Positions 56,197-64,000 of a DNA stretch of 64,000 bases are shown here, piece by piece (the stretch's first letter is position 1; each line of letters begins with the position of its first letter). The notes under the pieces are model-generated. The model was not told where the DNA came from and made no database searches. It saw only the letters and a program-made list of their open reading frames with translations. Source of the DNA: Gammaproteobacteria bacterium (GTDB taxonomy: Bacteria > Pseudomonadota > Gammaproteobacteria > Pseudomonadales > Halieaceae). The stretch spans positions 111,807-175,806 of the forward strand of contig JANSYN010000009.1 in NCBI GenBank assembly GCA_024742415.1. The letters run 5' to 3'. A program made the position numbers and the translations under genes.

Positions 56197-58437
56197 TCAG
56201 AAATTATACGTTGCCTGGACCGCTACCGTACGGGGTCGTTCAACGAAGGCAAAATAGCTCGTTACAGGCCCGGTGAGCGGCACATCGTTTGCGAAGGTGA
56301 TAATTTCTTCGTCAGTCAGGTTCCTGCCGACCAATGCCACTTCCCAAACACCGTCTGCGCGCCCTAACGCGATGCGCGCATTCAGTTTCACATAACTGTC
56401 CTGAACTGCCTGTGGATCCAGGTCAGGTGCTGCGAAGTAATCATCAGAGTAGATAACATCTACCGCCGTACTCAGCTCCAGATTGTCCAGCACCGGTTGC
56501 ACAAAATTAATGCCCAGGGTGCCGCTGAACTCCGGCGTAAACTGATTGGTGTTGCCCTGCCAGTCACAGAAGGCGACACCCCCAACCACCTGGCTGGGCG
56601 TTTGGCCTTTGTAACAGGCGCCGTTCTCGTAGTCATCAAACTCGAAGTCGGTATAAGCCATTGCGCCGGTCAGGCGAAGCTTGTCAGTTACCTGCCAGCG
56701 GCCGTCCATTTCCACGCCCTGCGTGGTGGCAGAAGCAGCATTCTGAACGTCAAATCCTAAAACACCGTCAAAAACGCTGACCTGCAAGTCATCGTACTCG
56801 GTGCGGAACACGGCGATGTTCAGTTCCGCAGCATTGTCCAGCAATCCCAGCTTGGCACCTATCTCCATCGACAGGGCTTCTTCCTCCTCGAATTCCAACG
56901 CAGGACGCCCGTCGGGGAATGTAGCCCGGTTGCTGCGGGCATCGAACCCACCCGCCTTGTAGCCGGTTGACACACTGGCATAGAGCATCGCCTCCTCTGC
57001 TACATCCCACTGCAGGTTCAGCAGCGGCGTGATTACTTCTTCATTCCGCTTGCCACTTAAATCGTGCGGCGTAATACCCAGGCCAGGCAGGGGCATACCC
57101 AACTCAGCAAACTCAGGCATGTTCAACGGGTTGAATATGCTGCCATCGGGATTGCGCAGGGCCAGCCTGCGGCCGCCGTCCTTGTCTTCTACGGTGTACC
57201 GTAAACCAAGCGTGGCGCGAAAGTCGGTGGAGATGTTCCAGGTGCTCTGGCCGAACACCGCCCAAAGGTCGCTGTCAGAGTAGAAGTCCCTGTCAATTTC
57301 CACTGCAACGGCAGGCAGGTCTAGTTGTGCTGGCTCGGAATAGTCTGTTTTAGAAACCTGGTAGAAAACACCCACAATGTGCTCGAACGTGCGCCCTAGC
57401 GGCGACACCAGCCGAAGCTCCTGGCTGAACTGCTCAAAGTCTTCATCGGCGGGTGACTGCACGGTACTACCCACGCCAAAATCGGTATCCACTTCTTCGT
57501 TATAGTCGTAGGCCGACCATCCGGAAATCGAAACCAGCTCATAGTCCCCTAGCTGATAATTGAGGGTGAGGGTCGCGTTGTCGTAATTGTTGTCGCTAAA
57601 CTCAGGATCCAACGCCGCCTTGCGGGTAAAATCACCGACTACAGGCGTTGCACCACCGGGCGCCGGGCTGCCAATTATGATGGAGTTGCGGCCTTCTGAG
57701 TTAAACTCGCCCGTCTCTAACTTCAGGTCTACCAGCAGGTTCTCGGTTGCATCCCAGCGCAGTGCAGCGCGAATCAGCGTTTCGTCTGTCTCCATTTCTT
57801 CGCTGTCTTTCGCAACATTGTCGATAAAACCGTCCATCTCACGATAGCGAACCGCAAGCCGGCCGGCTACATTATCGGTCAGCGGGCCAGAGAGGATTAC
57901 GCTGGTGTCGAGTTCTCCGTGATCGGGCTCGTACAGAGCCGAAACGCTGCCCTCGAACGCTTCGGTCGGCTTCGAAGTGACCAGATTGAGCGCCCCTGCA
58001 ATGGAATTCTTGCCGAAAAGGATACTCTGGGGCCCACGTAACACTTCAACCCGCTCGAGGTCGAAAAAGGGTGCCCTGAGCTGCCGAGGACGGCCAAAGT
58101 AGATACCGTCTACATAGGTGCCAACCGACTGCTCGAACCCCTGGTTGACCTGAGAACCCACACCTCGAATGTATATATTGGAGCCGATAGCGGCTTCGCT
58201 CATATTGAGATTGGGCACGTACACCTGCAGATCGGAGATGCGGGTTATGCCCGCTTCATTAAGCTTCTCCCCGGATACCGCACTAATGGAAATGGGCACA
58301 TCCTGCAGGCTCTGACTGCGCTTCTGCGCGGTGACGACCACCTCCTCCAGGGTTTGCGCCGCTGCAGTGAGGGGTGCACAGGCACAGGCAACGGCCAGTG
58401 GTAGCGTCTTTAAGTGTTTTTCAAGGCGAGAAGACAT
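56197..58437 (-). CDS. TonB-dependent outer-membrane receptor, sulfatase-linked
   Basis: 746 residues from ATG 58437, with AAGGGA at 58446-58451; a TTG seven codons upstream is less likely. Signal peptide MSSRLEKHLKTLPLAVACACAPLTAAAQ. Plug: LEEVVVTAQKRSQSLQDVPISISAVSGEKL, YIRGVGSQVNQGFEQSVGTYVDGIYFGRPRQ, VEVLRGPQSILFGKNSIAGALNLVTSKP. Barrel ends VERPRTVAVQATYNF. The sulfatase gene is 117 bp upstream on the same strand, so the two are likely co-expressed for uptake and desulfation of a sulfated compound. Confidence 0.95.
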   Translation of the reverse strand: MSSRLEKHLKTLPLAVACACAPLTAAAQTLEEVVVTAQKRSQSLQDVPISISAVSGEKLNEAGITRISDLQVYVPNLNMSEAAIGSNIYIRGVGSQVNQGFEQSVGTYVDGIYFGRPRQLRAPFFDLERVEVLRGPQSILFGKNSIAGALNLVTSKPTEAFEGSVSALYEPDHGELDTSVILSGPLTDNVAGRLAVRYREMDGFIDNVAKDSEEMETDETLIRAALRWDATENLLVDLKLETGEFNSEGRNSIIIGSPAPGGATPVVGDFTRKAALDPEFSDNNYDNATLTLNYQLGDYELVSISGWSAYDYNEEVDTDFGVGSTVQSPADEDFEQFSQELRLVSPLGRTFEHIVGVFYQVSKTDYSEPAQLDLPAVAVEIDRDFYSDSDLWAVFGQSTWNISTDFRATLGLRYTVEDKDGGRRLALRNPDGSIFNPLNMPEFAELGMPLPGLGITPHDLSGKRNEEVITPLLNLQWDVAEEAMLYASVSTGYKAGGFDARSNRATFPDGRPALEFEEEEALSMEIGAKLGLLDNAAELNIAVFRTEYDDLQVSVFDGVLGFDVQNAASATTQGVEMDGRWQVTDKLRLTGAMAYTDFEFDDYENGACYKGQTPSQVVGGVAFCDWQGNTNQFTPEFSGTLGINFVQPVLDNLELSTAVDVIYSDDYFAAPDLDPQAVQDSYVKLNARIALGRADGVWEVALVGRNLTDEEIITFANDVPLTGPVTSYFAFVERPRTVAVQATYNF

Positions 58438-58554
58438 AAAAGTATCCCTTATCAATTATTTTGGTGGCAACCTTATCGACCCACTTGTTTGAGCGGAAAT
58501 GACTAATTGTTATCGCAGGGATAACCGACCCGCAGTTCCCGGGGGTTGGGCCGC

Positions 58555-60096
58555 TTATGGCTCTTCTGAGAACGCTGCCTCAAGCACTTGATCTACGGTG
58601 AATGACGCGGGCTTCTGTCTCGGAGGGAATTCATCAAGCGTCGCCAGAAAGCGCTGTAAATGCATTCTTGAGAGCGATATGAAGGGTCCGGCAATACGCC
58701 CCCACCACTCGTTGTAGGCATTGGAGTCGGTATCGGCCCGCTCGAAAGGGTCACGGCGCAGGTTGAACAGCTTGGGAATGCGTAACGGCACGAACGGGTC
58801 GCGCCAAACGTCAAACCTTGCTGCGCGCTGCTCGGCAAACACCACTTTCCAGTCACCAATACGTATACCGGTTAGCTGCCCGTCATCGCTCCAGTAAATG
58901 AAGCTCTCACGTGGACCATGCTCAGTCTTGCCCGTGAGATAGGGCAGGAAGTCATATCCATCCAGATGCACCCGGTAATCTCGTCCACCGAGTCGCACTC
59001 CCCGTTTGAGCTTTTCAGCAGCATCCGTATAGCCCGCCGCTGCTGCAAGCGTGGGGAGCCAGTCCATATGCGACATTATCTGATTCGAGACTCTGCCGGC
59101 GGGGATTTTTGCGGGCCAGCGAACCATGGCAGGCACGCGATAGCCTCCCTCCCAGTTTGTGTTTTTCTCGCCACGGTATGGCGTTATGGCCCCGTCCGGC
59201 CAGGTGTTGTAATGCGGCCCATTATCAGTGGAGTACACCACGATGGTGTTCTCGGTAACGTCCAGTTCGTCGAGCCGGTCGAGCAGGCGCCCCACCAATG
59301 CGTCGTGTGCAAGCATGGCATCGTTATAGAACCCCTGTCCGGACAAGCCCCGCTCAGCATCCGTGATATGCGTGTAAAAGTGCATGCGCGTTGTGTTAAA
59401 CCAGACAAAGAAGGGCTTATCCTGGCTTACGGCACGATCTATGAACTTGCTGGCAGCTGCCAGAAACTCTTCGTCAACTGTCTCCATGCGCTTGCGCGTT
59501 AACGGGCCACTGTCTTGTATGCGGCCGTCGGCATGGCTGTGAATAACCCCGCGCGGCGTAAAGCGTTCACGAAATTCTGCGTTTTTGGGGTAATCCGGGT
59601 GTTCAGGCTCCTCTTCTGCGTTCAAGTGATACAGGTTGCCCAGAAACTCATCAAAGCCGTGGTTGGTTGGCAAGAACTTGTCTTTGTCACCCAGATGATT
59701 CTTGCCAAATTGTCCGGTGGCGTAACCGCGCTCCCTGAGGAGCGTCGCGAGGGTCACGTCCTCGGGTTGCAATCCAATGTCTGCCCCCGGCATTCCCACC
59801 TTGGTCAAGCCCGTTCTAATGGGACTCTGTCCAGTAACAAACGCCGACCTGCCGGCCGTGCAGCTTTGCTCGCCGTAGTAGTCGATAAAGCGCGTGCCCT
59901 CTTTCGCGATGCGATCGATGTTTGGTGTGGTGTAACCCATCAAGCCATCGCTGTAGGCACTGAGATTGGTGATCCCGATGTCGTCACCCCAGATCACCAG
60001 AATGTTTGGCTGGCCAGCCATTGCCCCAGCGGGAGTAAATAGGAATACCATGAGGAGAATTCGTATCGCAACGCGACCGGGGATCGTGCGGGACAT
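58555..60096 (-). CDS. secreted arylsulfatase (formylglycine-dependent)
   Basis: 513 residues. Signal peptide RILLMVFLFTPAGAMA. Alkaline-phosphatase fold: NILVIWGDDIGITNLSAYSDGLMGYTTPNIDRIAKEGTRF (metal ligands), then Cys79 in CTAGRSAFVTGQ, the CxAxR formylglycine site for the maturation enzyme, then GQFGKNHLG, PFFVWFNTTRMHFYTH, STDNGPHYNTWPDG. Likely cleaves sulfate esters in the periplasm. The maturation enzyme gene is not in the window. Near a TonB receptor in the same direction, a common marine polysaccharide or sterol-sulfate arrangement; the true substrate is not shown. Confidence 0.95.
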   Translation of the reverse strand: MSRTIPGRVAIRILLMVFLFTPAGAMAGQPNILVIWGDDIGITNLSAYSDGLMGYTTPNIDRIAKEGTRFIDYYGEQSCTAGRSAFVTGQSPIRTGLTKVGMPGADIGLQPEDVTLATLLRERGYATGQFGKNHLGDKDKFLPTNHGFDEFLGNLYHLNAEEEPEHPDYPKNAEFRERFTPRGVIHSHADGRIQDSGPLTRKRMETVDEEFLAAASKFIDRAVSQDKPFFVWFNTTRMHFYTHITDAERGLSGQGFYNDAMLAHDALVGRLLDRLDELDVTENTIVVYSTDNGPHYNTWPDGAITPYRGEKNTNWEGGYRVPAMVRWPAKIPAGRVSNQIMSHMDWLPTLAAAAGYTDAAEKLKRGVRLGGRDYRVHLDGYDFLPYLTGKTEHGPRESFIYWSDDGQLTGIRIGDWKVVFAEQRAARFDVWRDPFVPLRIPKLFNLRRDPFERADTDSNAYNEWWGRIAGPFISLSRMHLQRFLATLDEFPPRQKPASFTVDQVLEAAFSEEP

Positions 60097-60210
60097 ACCG
60101 TGCTACCTCTTTTATCGTTAGAAACGCGTTCGATTATAGAGATCGCTGGATGGCCTCGCTGGCACTTGGAGTCATGCAGGCGATAGCTTCAGGTTATGCA
60201 GGGTTTATTT

Positions 60211-60262
60211 TAAAGGGACCGGGAGACTAAACTTTAGGGGAGGGGGGACTCGAATCCCGGTG
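60211..60262. repeat. REP-variant element after the metallopeptidase
   Basis: AAAGGGACCGGGAGACTAAACTTTAGGGGAGGGGGGACTCG: degenerate member of the AAAGGGGACGGAG family. It lies just after the metallopeptidase stop, on the side toward the sulfatase. Confidence 0.55.
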
Positions 60263-60274
60263 ACGTCGCAGCAA

Positions 60275-60964
60275 TTACGTTCGAAACACTGCAATCCATC
60301 GCCCAAGGTTGAGCAAACTCGCCAACGACCCAGCGACGTAGGTGAGCGCTGCGGCCTTGAGAATTTTCTCGGCATGTTCCAGGTCGCCGTCCTGCAGATA
60401 ATTGCCCTCGCGCAACATTGGCAGCGCTTTGCCGAAACTCGCGTCGAATTCCACAGGCAGTGTGAGCAGATGCACAAGCGTACCCAGCGCCATCGATAGA
60501 ACGCCAATAAACAGGGTCAGCGCACTCGCCTGCGGTGCACGTGTGAGTACGAGAACCACAGGCGCAGCCACCAGCAATACACCCGCGATCTTCTGCCCCA
60601 CAAAGGCAACCCTGGCAAGTTGAATCCGCGCCTGAAACAGCGACTCGCCACGGGCATCCTGAATAGCGTGGCCGACTTCATGGGCGGCTACAGTGATCGC
60701 TGTTAAGGAATGTCCTGCATAGTTTTCCGTCGACAATCGAACCGCTTTGTCTGCTGGATCGTAGTGATCCCCGGTGCTGGTCTCTTCCACTTTCACCTGC
60801 GTGAGATCAAATCGGTCCAGCAAGTGCCGTGCAAGTTCGCCCCCGTTCCCCTGCGCACTGTAGCGATCGGACGGCTCGCTGTATTTTTTCATCACGTACT
60901 TCACCCACGCGCCTGGCAAAATCACGCAAAGTACTAGAACAATTATCAGGATGACCCAGAGCAT
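60275..60964 (-). CDS. YugP-type zinc metallopeptidase
   Basis: 229 residues, membrane-bound. N-terminal helix (MLWVILIIVLVLCVILPGAWVKYVM) and two later hydrophobic helices (IAGVLLVAAPVVLVLTR, ALTLFIGVLSMALGTLVHLLTLPVEFDASF). Zinc motif His95-Glu96-Val-Gly-His99 in AAHEVGHAIQD, with the third ligand likely in EFDASFGKALPML. YugP family; function in stress or membrane protein turnover is suggested but not proven. Monocistronic. Confidence 0.93.
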   Translation of the reverse strand: MLWVILIIVLVLCVILPGAWVKYVMKKYSEPSDRYSAQGNGGELARHLLDRFDLTQVKVEETSTGDHYDPADKAVRLSTENYAGHSLTAITVAAHEVGHAIQDARGESLFQARIQLARVAFVGQKIAGVLLVAAPVVLVLTRAPQASALTLFIGVLSMALGTLVHLLTLPVEFDASFGKALPMLREGNYLQDGDLEHAEKILKAAALTYVAGSLASLLNLGRWIAVFRT

Positions 60965-61199
60965 GAGTTGCAGTCTGCCATAAGTGTTTGTTGTGCTGCT
61001 GGTTAATTATACGTTGGCGCTCTGAAGCCGGATTTCGTGGCGCCCACTCTTTGAAAAACGCTGGTGGATTGTCGTTGGATTGGCGAGGCGCGAGCCTCCG
61101 CAGACGTGATGTCGCAATAATCCGAGACAAGCGTTTAAAGTGAGGGCGTAACGCCCGATGGGTTCACCATCTGAAAGGTAGGAAAACAGCAACCGCTGA

Positions 61200-61232
61200 C
61201 AAAAAAGGGCCGCCCTCAGGACAGCCCTTTTT
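61200..61232 (-). terminator. rho-independent terminator downstream of the tRNA fragment
   Basis: On the minus strand AAAAAGGGCTGTCCTGAGGG and CGGCCCTTTTTT form a GC-rich stem with a T-run. It follows the tRNA-Ser 3' fragment directly and would be the original terminator of that tRNA. Confidence 0.7.
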
Positions 61233-61239
61233 AGTTTTA

Positions 61240-61267
61240 TGGCGGAGAGCGAGGGATTCGAACCCTG
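61240..61267 (-). tRNA. tRNA-Ser 3'-end fragment (attachment-site remnant)
   Basis: Minus strand: CAGGGTTCGAATCCCTCG then CTCTCCGCCA. This is a T-arm (TTCGAAT loop, GGG/CCC stem), the acceptor 3' strand, G73 and CCA. Upstream (61268-61340) no 5' acceptor partner, D-arm or anticodon arm is present, so only the 3' quarter exists. tRNA 3' ends are the usual target duplicated by integrases. The intact gene would be expected to the right, outside the window. Confidence 0.65.
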
Positions 61268-61366
61268 AGCCATGCTTTTTGCCGCCTCGCCATGCCTCCT
61301 CATGCCTTGTAAATCAGAGAGTTAAAAAATGAGCTCGGCATTAGAGGGCATCAGAAGGCGTGGGTA

Positions 61367-61399
61367 TGGTCCCATGGTGGTCCCATGGTCGTCCCATAG
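61367..61399. repeat. 11-bp tandem repeat next to the attachment site
   Basis: Three contiguous 11-bp units: TGGTCCCATGG, TGGTCCCATGG, TCGTCCCATAG. About 100 bp inside the presumed element from the tRNA fragment, where integrase arm-binding repeats are often found. Confidence 0.8.
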
Positions 61400-61602
61400 A
61401 TAGATAATCGATGGAGGCTACAACACTAATCCAGCGCTTCGGACGGTACGGCATCCCGGCCGTTCTCAACCTGGTACACCCTTATCCAAAATAGCAGGGA
61501 ACTAGCAAGGATCGCGCATATTCGCTGTTCTGACAAAGCTCCTGGCATCGCGCTCAATCAGAACCCTCCCCCATATCATAATTTGGTGGCGGGCAGTTCT
61601 CG

Positions 61603-61959
61603 CTAGGCCGCCGCTGTCTTCGCCGCAGCCTTGTGCTTGGCTTTTGACTTGCCACCTTTCACAGTAACCAGGCCTTGTGCAGTCACCTGCTTGGTCGGCG
61701 TCCATTGCTCCAACTCGGCCTGGTACCTTGCTAGCGTGTGATTGGCTTGCATCGCCATCCAACTCTCGGCCGAACGACCCAGCACCTTGCTCACCTTCAC
61801 TGCCAGGGCCGGCGACAAGTCGATTTTTTCATGAACCAGGCGGCTCAAGGTGGACTCTGATACTTCCAGCGCATCAGCCAATTCGGTGGCCGTGAGGCCC
61901 AATTCATCTATATAGTTACGCTTGATGAACCCACCCGGGTGTACAGTGATTTTAGCCAT
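61603..61959 (-). CDS. higA: HigA-type antitoxin
   Basis: 118 residues. MAKITVHPGGFIKRNYIDELGLTATELADALEVSESTLSRLVHEKIDLSPALAVKVSKVLGRSAESWMAMQANHTLARYQAEL is a XRE-family HTH of the HigA (VapI) addiction type, which binds HigB and the operator. The C-terminal 30 residues (about GGKSKAKHKAAAKTAAA) are Lys/Ala-rich and longer than usual; they could bind DNA or RNA. Its start overlaps the higB stop by one base (TGATG). Confidence 0.92.
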   Translation of the reverse strand: MAKITVHPGGFIKRNYIDELGLTATELADALEVSESTLSRLVHEKIDLSPALAVKVSKVLGRSAESWMAMQANHTLARYQAELEQWTPTKQVTAQGLVTVKGGKSKAKHKAAAKTAAA

Positions 61960-62243
61960 CAGTGATAATCCTCATAATCCACGACATACGCATCGCCGTT
62001 CTCAAACTCGAAGGTCAATCGCCAGTTGCCACTGACCCAGATAGCGTGCCGCCCTTTATCCTTTCCCTTCAAAGGGTGTAGGCGCCACCCCGGCAGATCC
62101 ATATCCGCAATGTCCGTAGCAGAATCCAAGGCTGCCAACTGGTCGCGCAACTTGTCCTCATGGTCGGAATTGATGCCCCGCGTATCGTTGCCACCGCTGT
62201 TGAAGAATTTCTTCAGCCCTTTGTGCCTGATGCTCTTGATCAA
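61959..62243 (-). CDS. higB: HigB-type mRNA-interferase toxin
   Basis: 94 residues. MIKSIRHKGLKKFFNSGGNDTRGINSDHEDKLRDQLAALDSATDIADMDLPGWRLHPLKGKDKGRHAIWVSGNWRLTFEFENGDAYVVDYEDYH is a RelE/HigB plasmid-maintenance killer protein, with the basic KGLKKFF start and the C-terminal WRLTFEF...DYEDYH. Ribosome-dependent mRNA cleavage, neutralised by HigA. Toxin-first order (higBA) is typical. Within the presumed integrated element, where it would favour retention. Confidence 0.94.
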   Translation of the reverse strand: MIKSIRHKGLKKFFNSGGNDTRGINSDHEDKLRDQLAALDSATDIADMDLPGWRLHPLKGKDKGRHAIWVSGNWRLTFEFENGDAYVVDYEDYH

Positions 62244-62299
62244 TTCCCAGTATTCCTTCTGAGTACGCGAGTAGTGTATAGAGATATTGCATATTGCGC

Positions 62300-64000
62300 A
62301 AGATGCAAGAGAATGCCCGATCGCTCAGATTAGATGTTCCAGGCCAGCACTGATTGCTTCATGGTAAGTGACTTCGACACCACGGATGTGAGAGTCAAGT
62401 CGGTATGCTGTCGCTAGGCAGGGACGCAGTTGGCCGCGCCACCTACGAGCGCCATCAACCCGAGCAGACACTACTCTACCAACTCGTTGATGCGCACTAC
62501 CCCGCCCTTGTGGACCAACTGGCCCAGCAGGCCAAATCCCTCCCAGACCATGTCCACAGGGAATTCGAGGCCTACCTGAAGTGCGGCAGCCTCGAACACG
62601 GCTTTCTCCGGGTGCGCTGCGACAAATGCCATTTCGAGCGGCTGGTGGCGTTCTCCTGCAAGAAGCGGGGTTTCTGTCCCAGCTGTGGCGCCCGCAGGAT
62701 GGCCGAGACCGCCGCGCTGCTGGCCGACGAGGTATTTCCCGATGTCCCGCTTCGCCAGTGGGTCATCAGCTTCCCCTTTCCCCTACGCTACCTGTTTGCT
62801 GCCTACCCCCAAGCCATGGGCAAGGTACTGAGCATCGTTTACCGAGCGATCTCCACCTATCTGATCCGCAAAGCCGGACTACAACGCAAAAATGGCGCCA
62901 CCGGGGCCGTGACGCTGATCCAGCGTTTCAGCTCTGCTCTCAACCTCAATATCCACTTTCATGTTCTGTTTCTGGACGGCGTCTATGTGTATCGCGACGA
63001 TCAGCCACCCCGCTTTCTCCGAGTCAAAGCGCCGGACAAAAACGAGTTGGAGGCTCTGGTTCAGCGCATCAGTAAACGTGTAGGCCGCTGCCTGGAACGC
63101 CAAGGGCTACTGGAAAGAGATGCCGAGAGCGCCTGGCTGGATCTCGAGCCTGCCGAGGATACCGATGCCATGCCACAGATTTTGGGCAGTTCGGTATCCT
63201 ACCGCGTCGCCGTTGGTCCTCAGCAAGGACGCAAGGCATTCATGATTCGCACCATACGCCCCCTGGACAAACCTGATCCAGGATTGGAGCGAGCAGCCAA
63301 GGCCAATGGCTTCTCACTGCACGCGGGGGTGAGCTGCGAAGGGCATCAAAAGAACAAACGGGAACGACTTTGTCGGTACATCGCCCGCCCGGCAGTAGCT
63401 ATTCCCCGCCTTTCACAGAGTTCCACCGGCAAGGTGGTTTACACCTTGAAGACGCCTTACCGGGATGGGACGACACAGGTGGCATTCGAACCGGTGGATT
63501 TCATTGCGCGATTGGCAGCGCTGGTCCCCAAACCCCGCGTCAATCTCACCCGCTATCATGGGGTACTCGCTCCAAATCATCGCTGGCGCGGGCTGGTTAC
63601 CCCGGCAAAGCGAGGCAAAGGTGCGAAGCGCCTCCCCAACAAGGAAGTAGCTTCACCTGCTGAGCGCCACGCGGCGATGACTTGGGCCCAGCGCCTGAAA
63701 CGCGTTTTTTCCGTCGATATCGAGGTCTGCGGTCGCTGTGGCGGGTCTGTCAGGGTCATTGCTTGCATAGAGGACCAGGACATCATCGACCGGATTCTGG
63801 CCCACCTGAGCAATAAGAAATCCACCTCCCCTGCCCGACCACTACTTACACCGCCTCCCAGGGCACCCCCGGAGACATCGCATCTTTTCGCTGGAAAGGA
63901 TTCCAGCTCAACAGCAATCAATCAGCAGGGAGGCCAATGAGAAACAACCTTGCTTGCCCTCCTGCGTGCTGCAGCCCAGGGATGGACGAACATGAATTGC
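62300..64000 (+). mobile_element. IS91-type insertion element (ends uncertain)
   Basis: Surrounds the IS91-like transposase. The left boundary is somewhere in the 62244-62404 gap; the right end may lie after 63940 or beyond the window. The last 60 bp shows no other feature. Its presence beside a higBA pair and the tRNA fragment supports an accessory region. Confidence 0.55.
62405..63940 (+). CDS. IS91-family transposase (HUH Y2-like)
   Basis: 511 residues. Zinc-finger region CGSLEHGFLRVRCDKCHFERLVAFSCKKRGFCPSCGARRMAETAALL, HUH pair in NIHFHVLFLDGVYVY, and RLCRYIARPAVAIPRLSQ with the catalytic Tyr region. Full length. Rolling-circle-type insertion, no terminal inverted repeats expected. Start ATG 62405. 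It is divergent from higBA. The element ends cannot be placed from sequence, though they should lie within about 150 bp either side of the gene. Confidence 0.94.
   Translation: MLSLGRDAVGRATYERHQPEQTLLYQLVDAHYPALVDQLAQQAKSLPDHVHREFEAYLKCGSLEHGFLRVRCDKCHFERLVAFSCKKRGFCPSCGARRMAETAALLADEVFPDVPLRQWVISFPFPLRYLFAAYPQAMGKVLSIVYRAISTYLIRKAGLQRKNGATGAVTLIQRFSSALNLNIHFHVLFLDGVYVYRDDQPPRFLRVKAPDKNELEALVQRISKRVGRCLERQGLLERDAESAWLDLEPAEDTDAMPQILGSSVSYRVAVGPQQGRKAFMIRTIRPLDKPDPGLERAAKANGFSLHAGVSCEGHQKNKRERLCRYIARPAVAIPRLSQSSTGKVVYTLKTPYRDGTTQVAFEPVDFIARLAALVPKPRVNLTRYHGVLAPNHRWRGLVTPAKRGKGAKRLPNKEVASPAERHAAMTWAQRLKRVFSVDIEVCGRCGGSVRVIACIEDQDIIDRILAHLSNKKSTSPARPLLTPPPRAPPETSHLFAGKDSSSTAINQQGGQ

Larger units (their letters stand above)
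60965..61602. other. intergenic region with probable attachment site
   Basis: About 640 bp without a credible gene. It holds a terminator-like hairpin, a tRNA-Ser 3' fragment and an 11-bp tandem repeat, listed separately. It may mark the left edge of an integrated element extending to the right. Confidence 0.6.

Noticed and set aside
60244..60270. T-arm-like sequence GGACTCGAATCCCGG
   Set aside because: No D-arm, anticodon arm or CCA fits around it, and T54 is not preserved; it is part of the REP-variant element.

Overview
The window is a chromosomal segment with a G+C content that looks to be in the high fifties (estimated by eye). It most likely comes from a marine or salt-tolerant gammaproteobacterium. 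The support is an ectABC-ask ectoine operon, four TonB-dependent receptors with the LEEV-(I/V)VTAQKR type of N-terminus, PurU, a Gammaproteobacteria-like PEP carboxylase, a REP-associated tyrosine transposase with dispersed REP-like palindromes, and a YgaV-like ArsR regulator. Genus and species cannot be fixed from this sequence; the family-level guess (Cellvibrionales/Halieaceae-like) is inference.

Layout. 1-1230: truncated esterase and a secreted lytic transglycosylase. 1492-6359: a LuxR-type regulator divergent from a repeat-rich lipoprotein, a 65-residue membrane protein and a sodium:solute symporter, with paired palindromes in the intergenic region. 6490-9571: purU, a RAYT transposase inside two REP clusters, and a DmeF-type metal exporter with a very long His-rich loop. 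9663-17989: small membrane/DCC proteins, three glutathione S-transferase-like proteins, PEP carboxylase and a haloalkane dehalogenase. 18245-20467: first TonB receptor. 20789-26256: ectoine synthesis operon (ectA-ectB-ectC-ask) ending in a PutP-like symporter. 26651-35958: secreted SGNH-like protein, Baeyer-Villiger monooxygenase, epoxide hydrolase, second TonB receptor, penicillin-acylase-family lipoprotein. 36174-41153: ArsR - DUF2892 - RND pump - membrane fusion protein. 41479-43355: ankyrin membrane protein and a carboxylesterase. 43487-50941: a six-gene operon with DUF1592 (containing a CxxCH haem motif), DUF1552 (Tat signal), a lipoprotein, a HiPIP-like iron-sulfur protein, a four-helix membrane protein and a TonB receptor. 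51093-55976: two-component system, EAL-HDOD protein, LysR regulator. 56197-60964: fourth TonB receptor, sulfatase, YugP-type metallopeptidase. 61200-64000: a tRNA-Ser 3' fragment and terminator that probably mark the edge of an integrated element carrying higBA and an IS91-type transposase.

How it fits together. The region reads as scavenging and detoxification: TonB receptors import large or poorly soluble substrates, and neighbouring oxygenase, hydrolase, dehalogenase, sulfatase and glutathione transferase genes could process them. Ectoine synthesis gives osmotic protection. The most interesting candidate system is the 43487-50941 operon, which looks like an uncharacterised exported redox apparatus. 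Second is the LuxR-type regulator with its matched palindromes flanking a purine-rich spacer. Third is the persulfide-sensor-like regulator controlling an RND pump.
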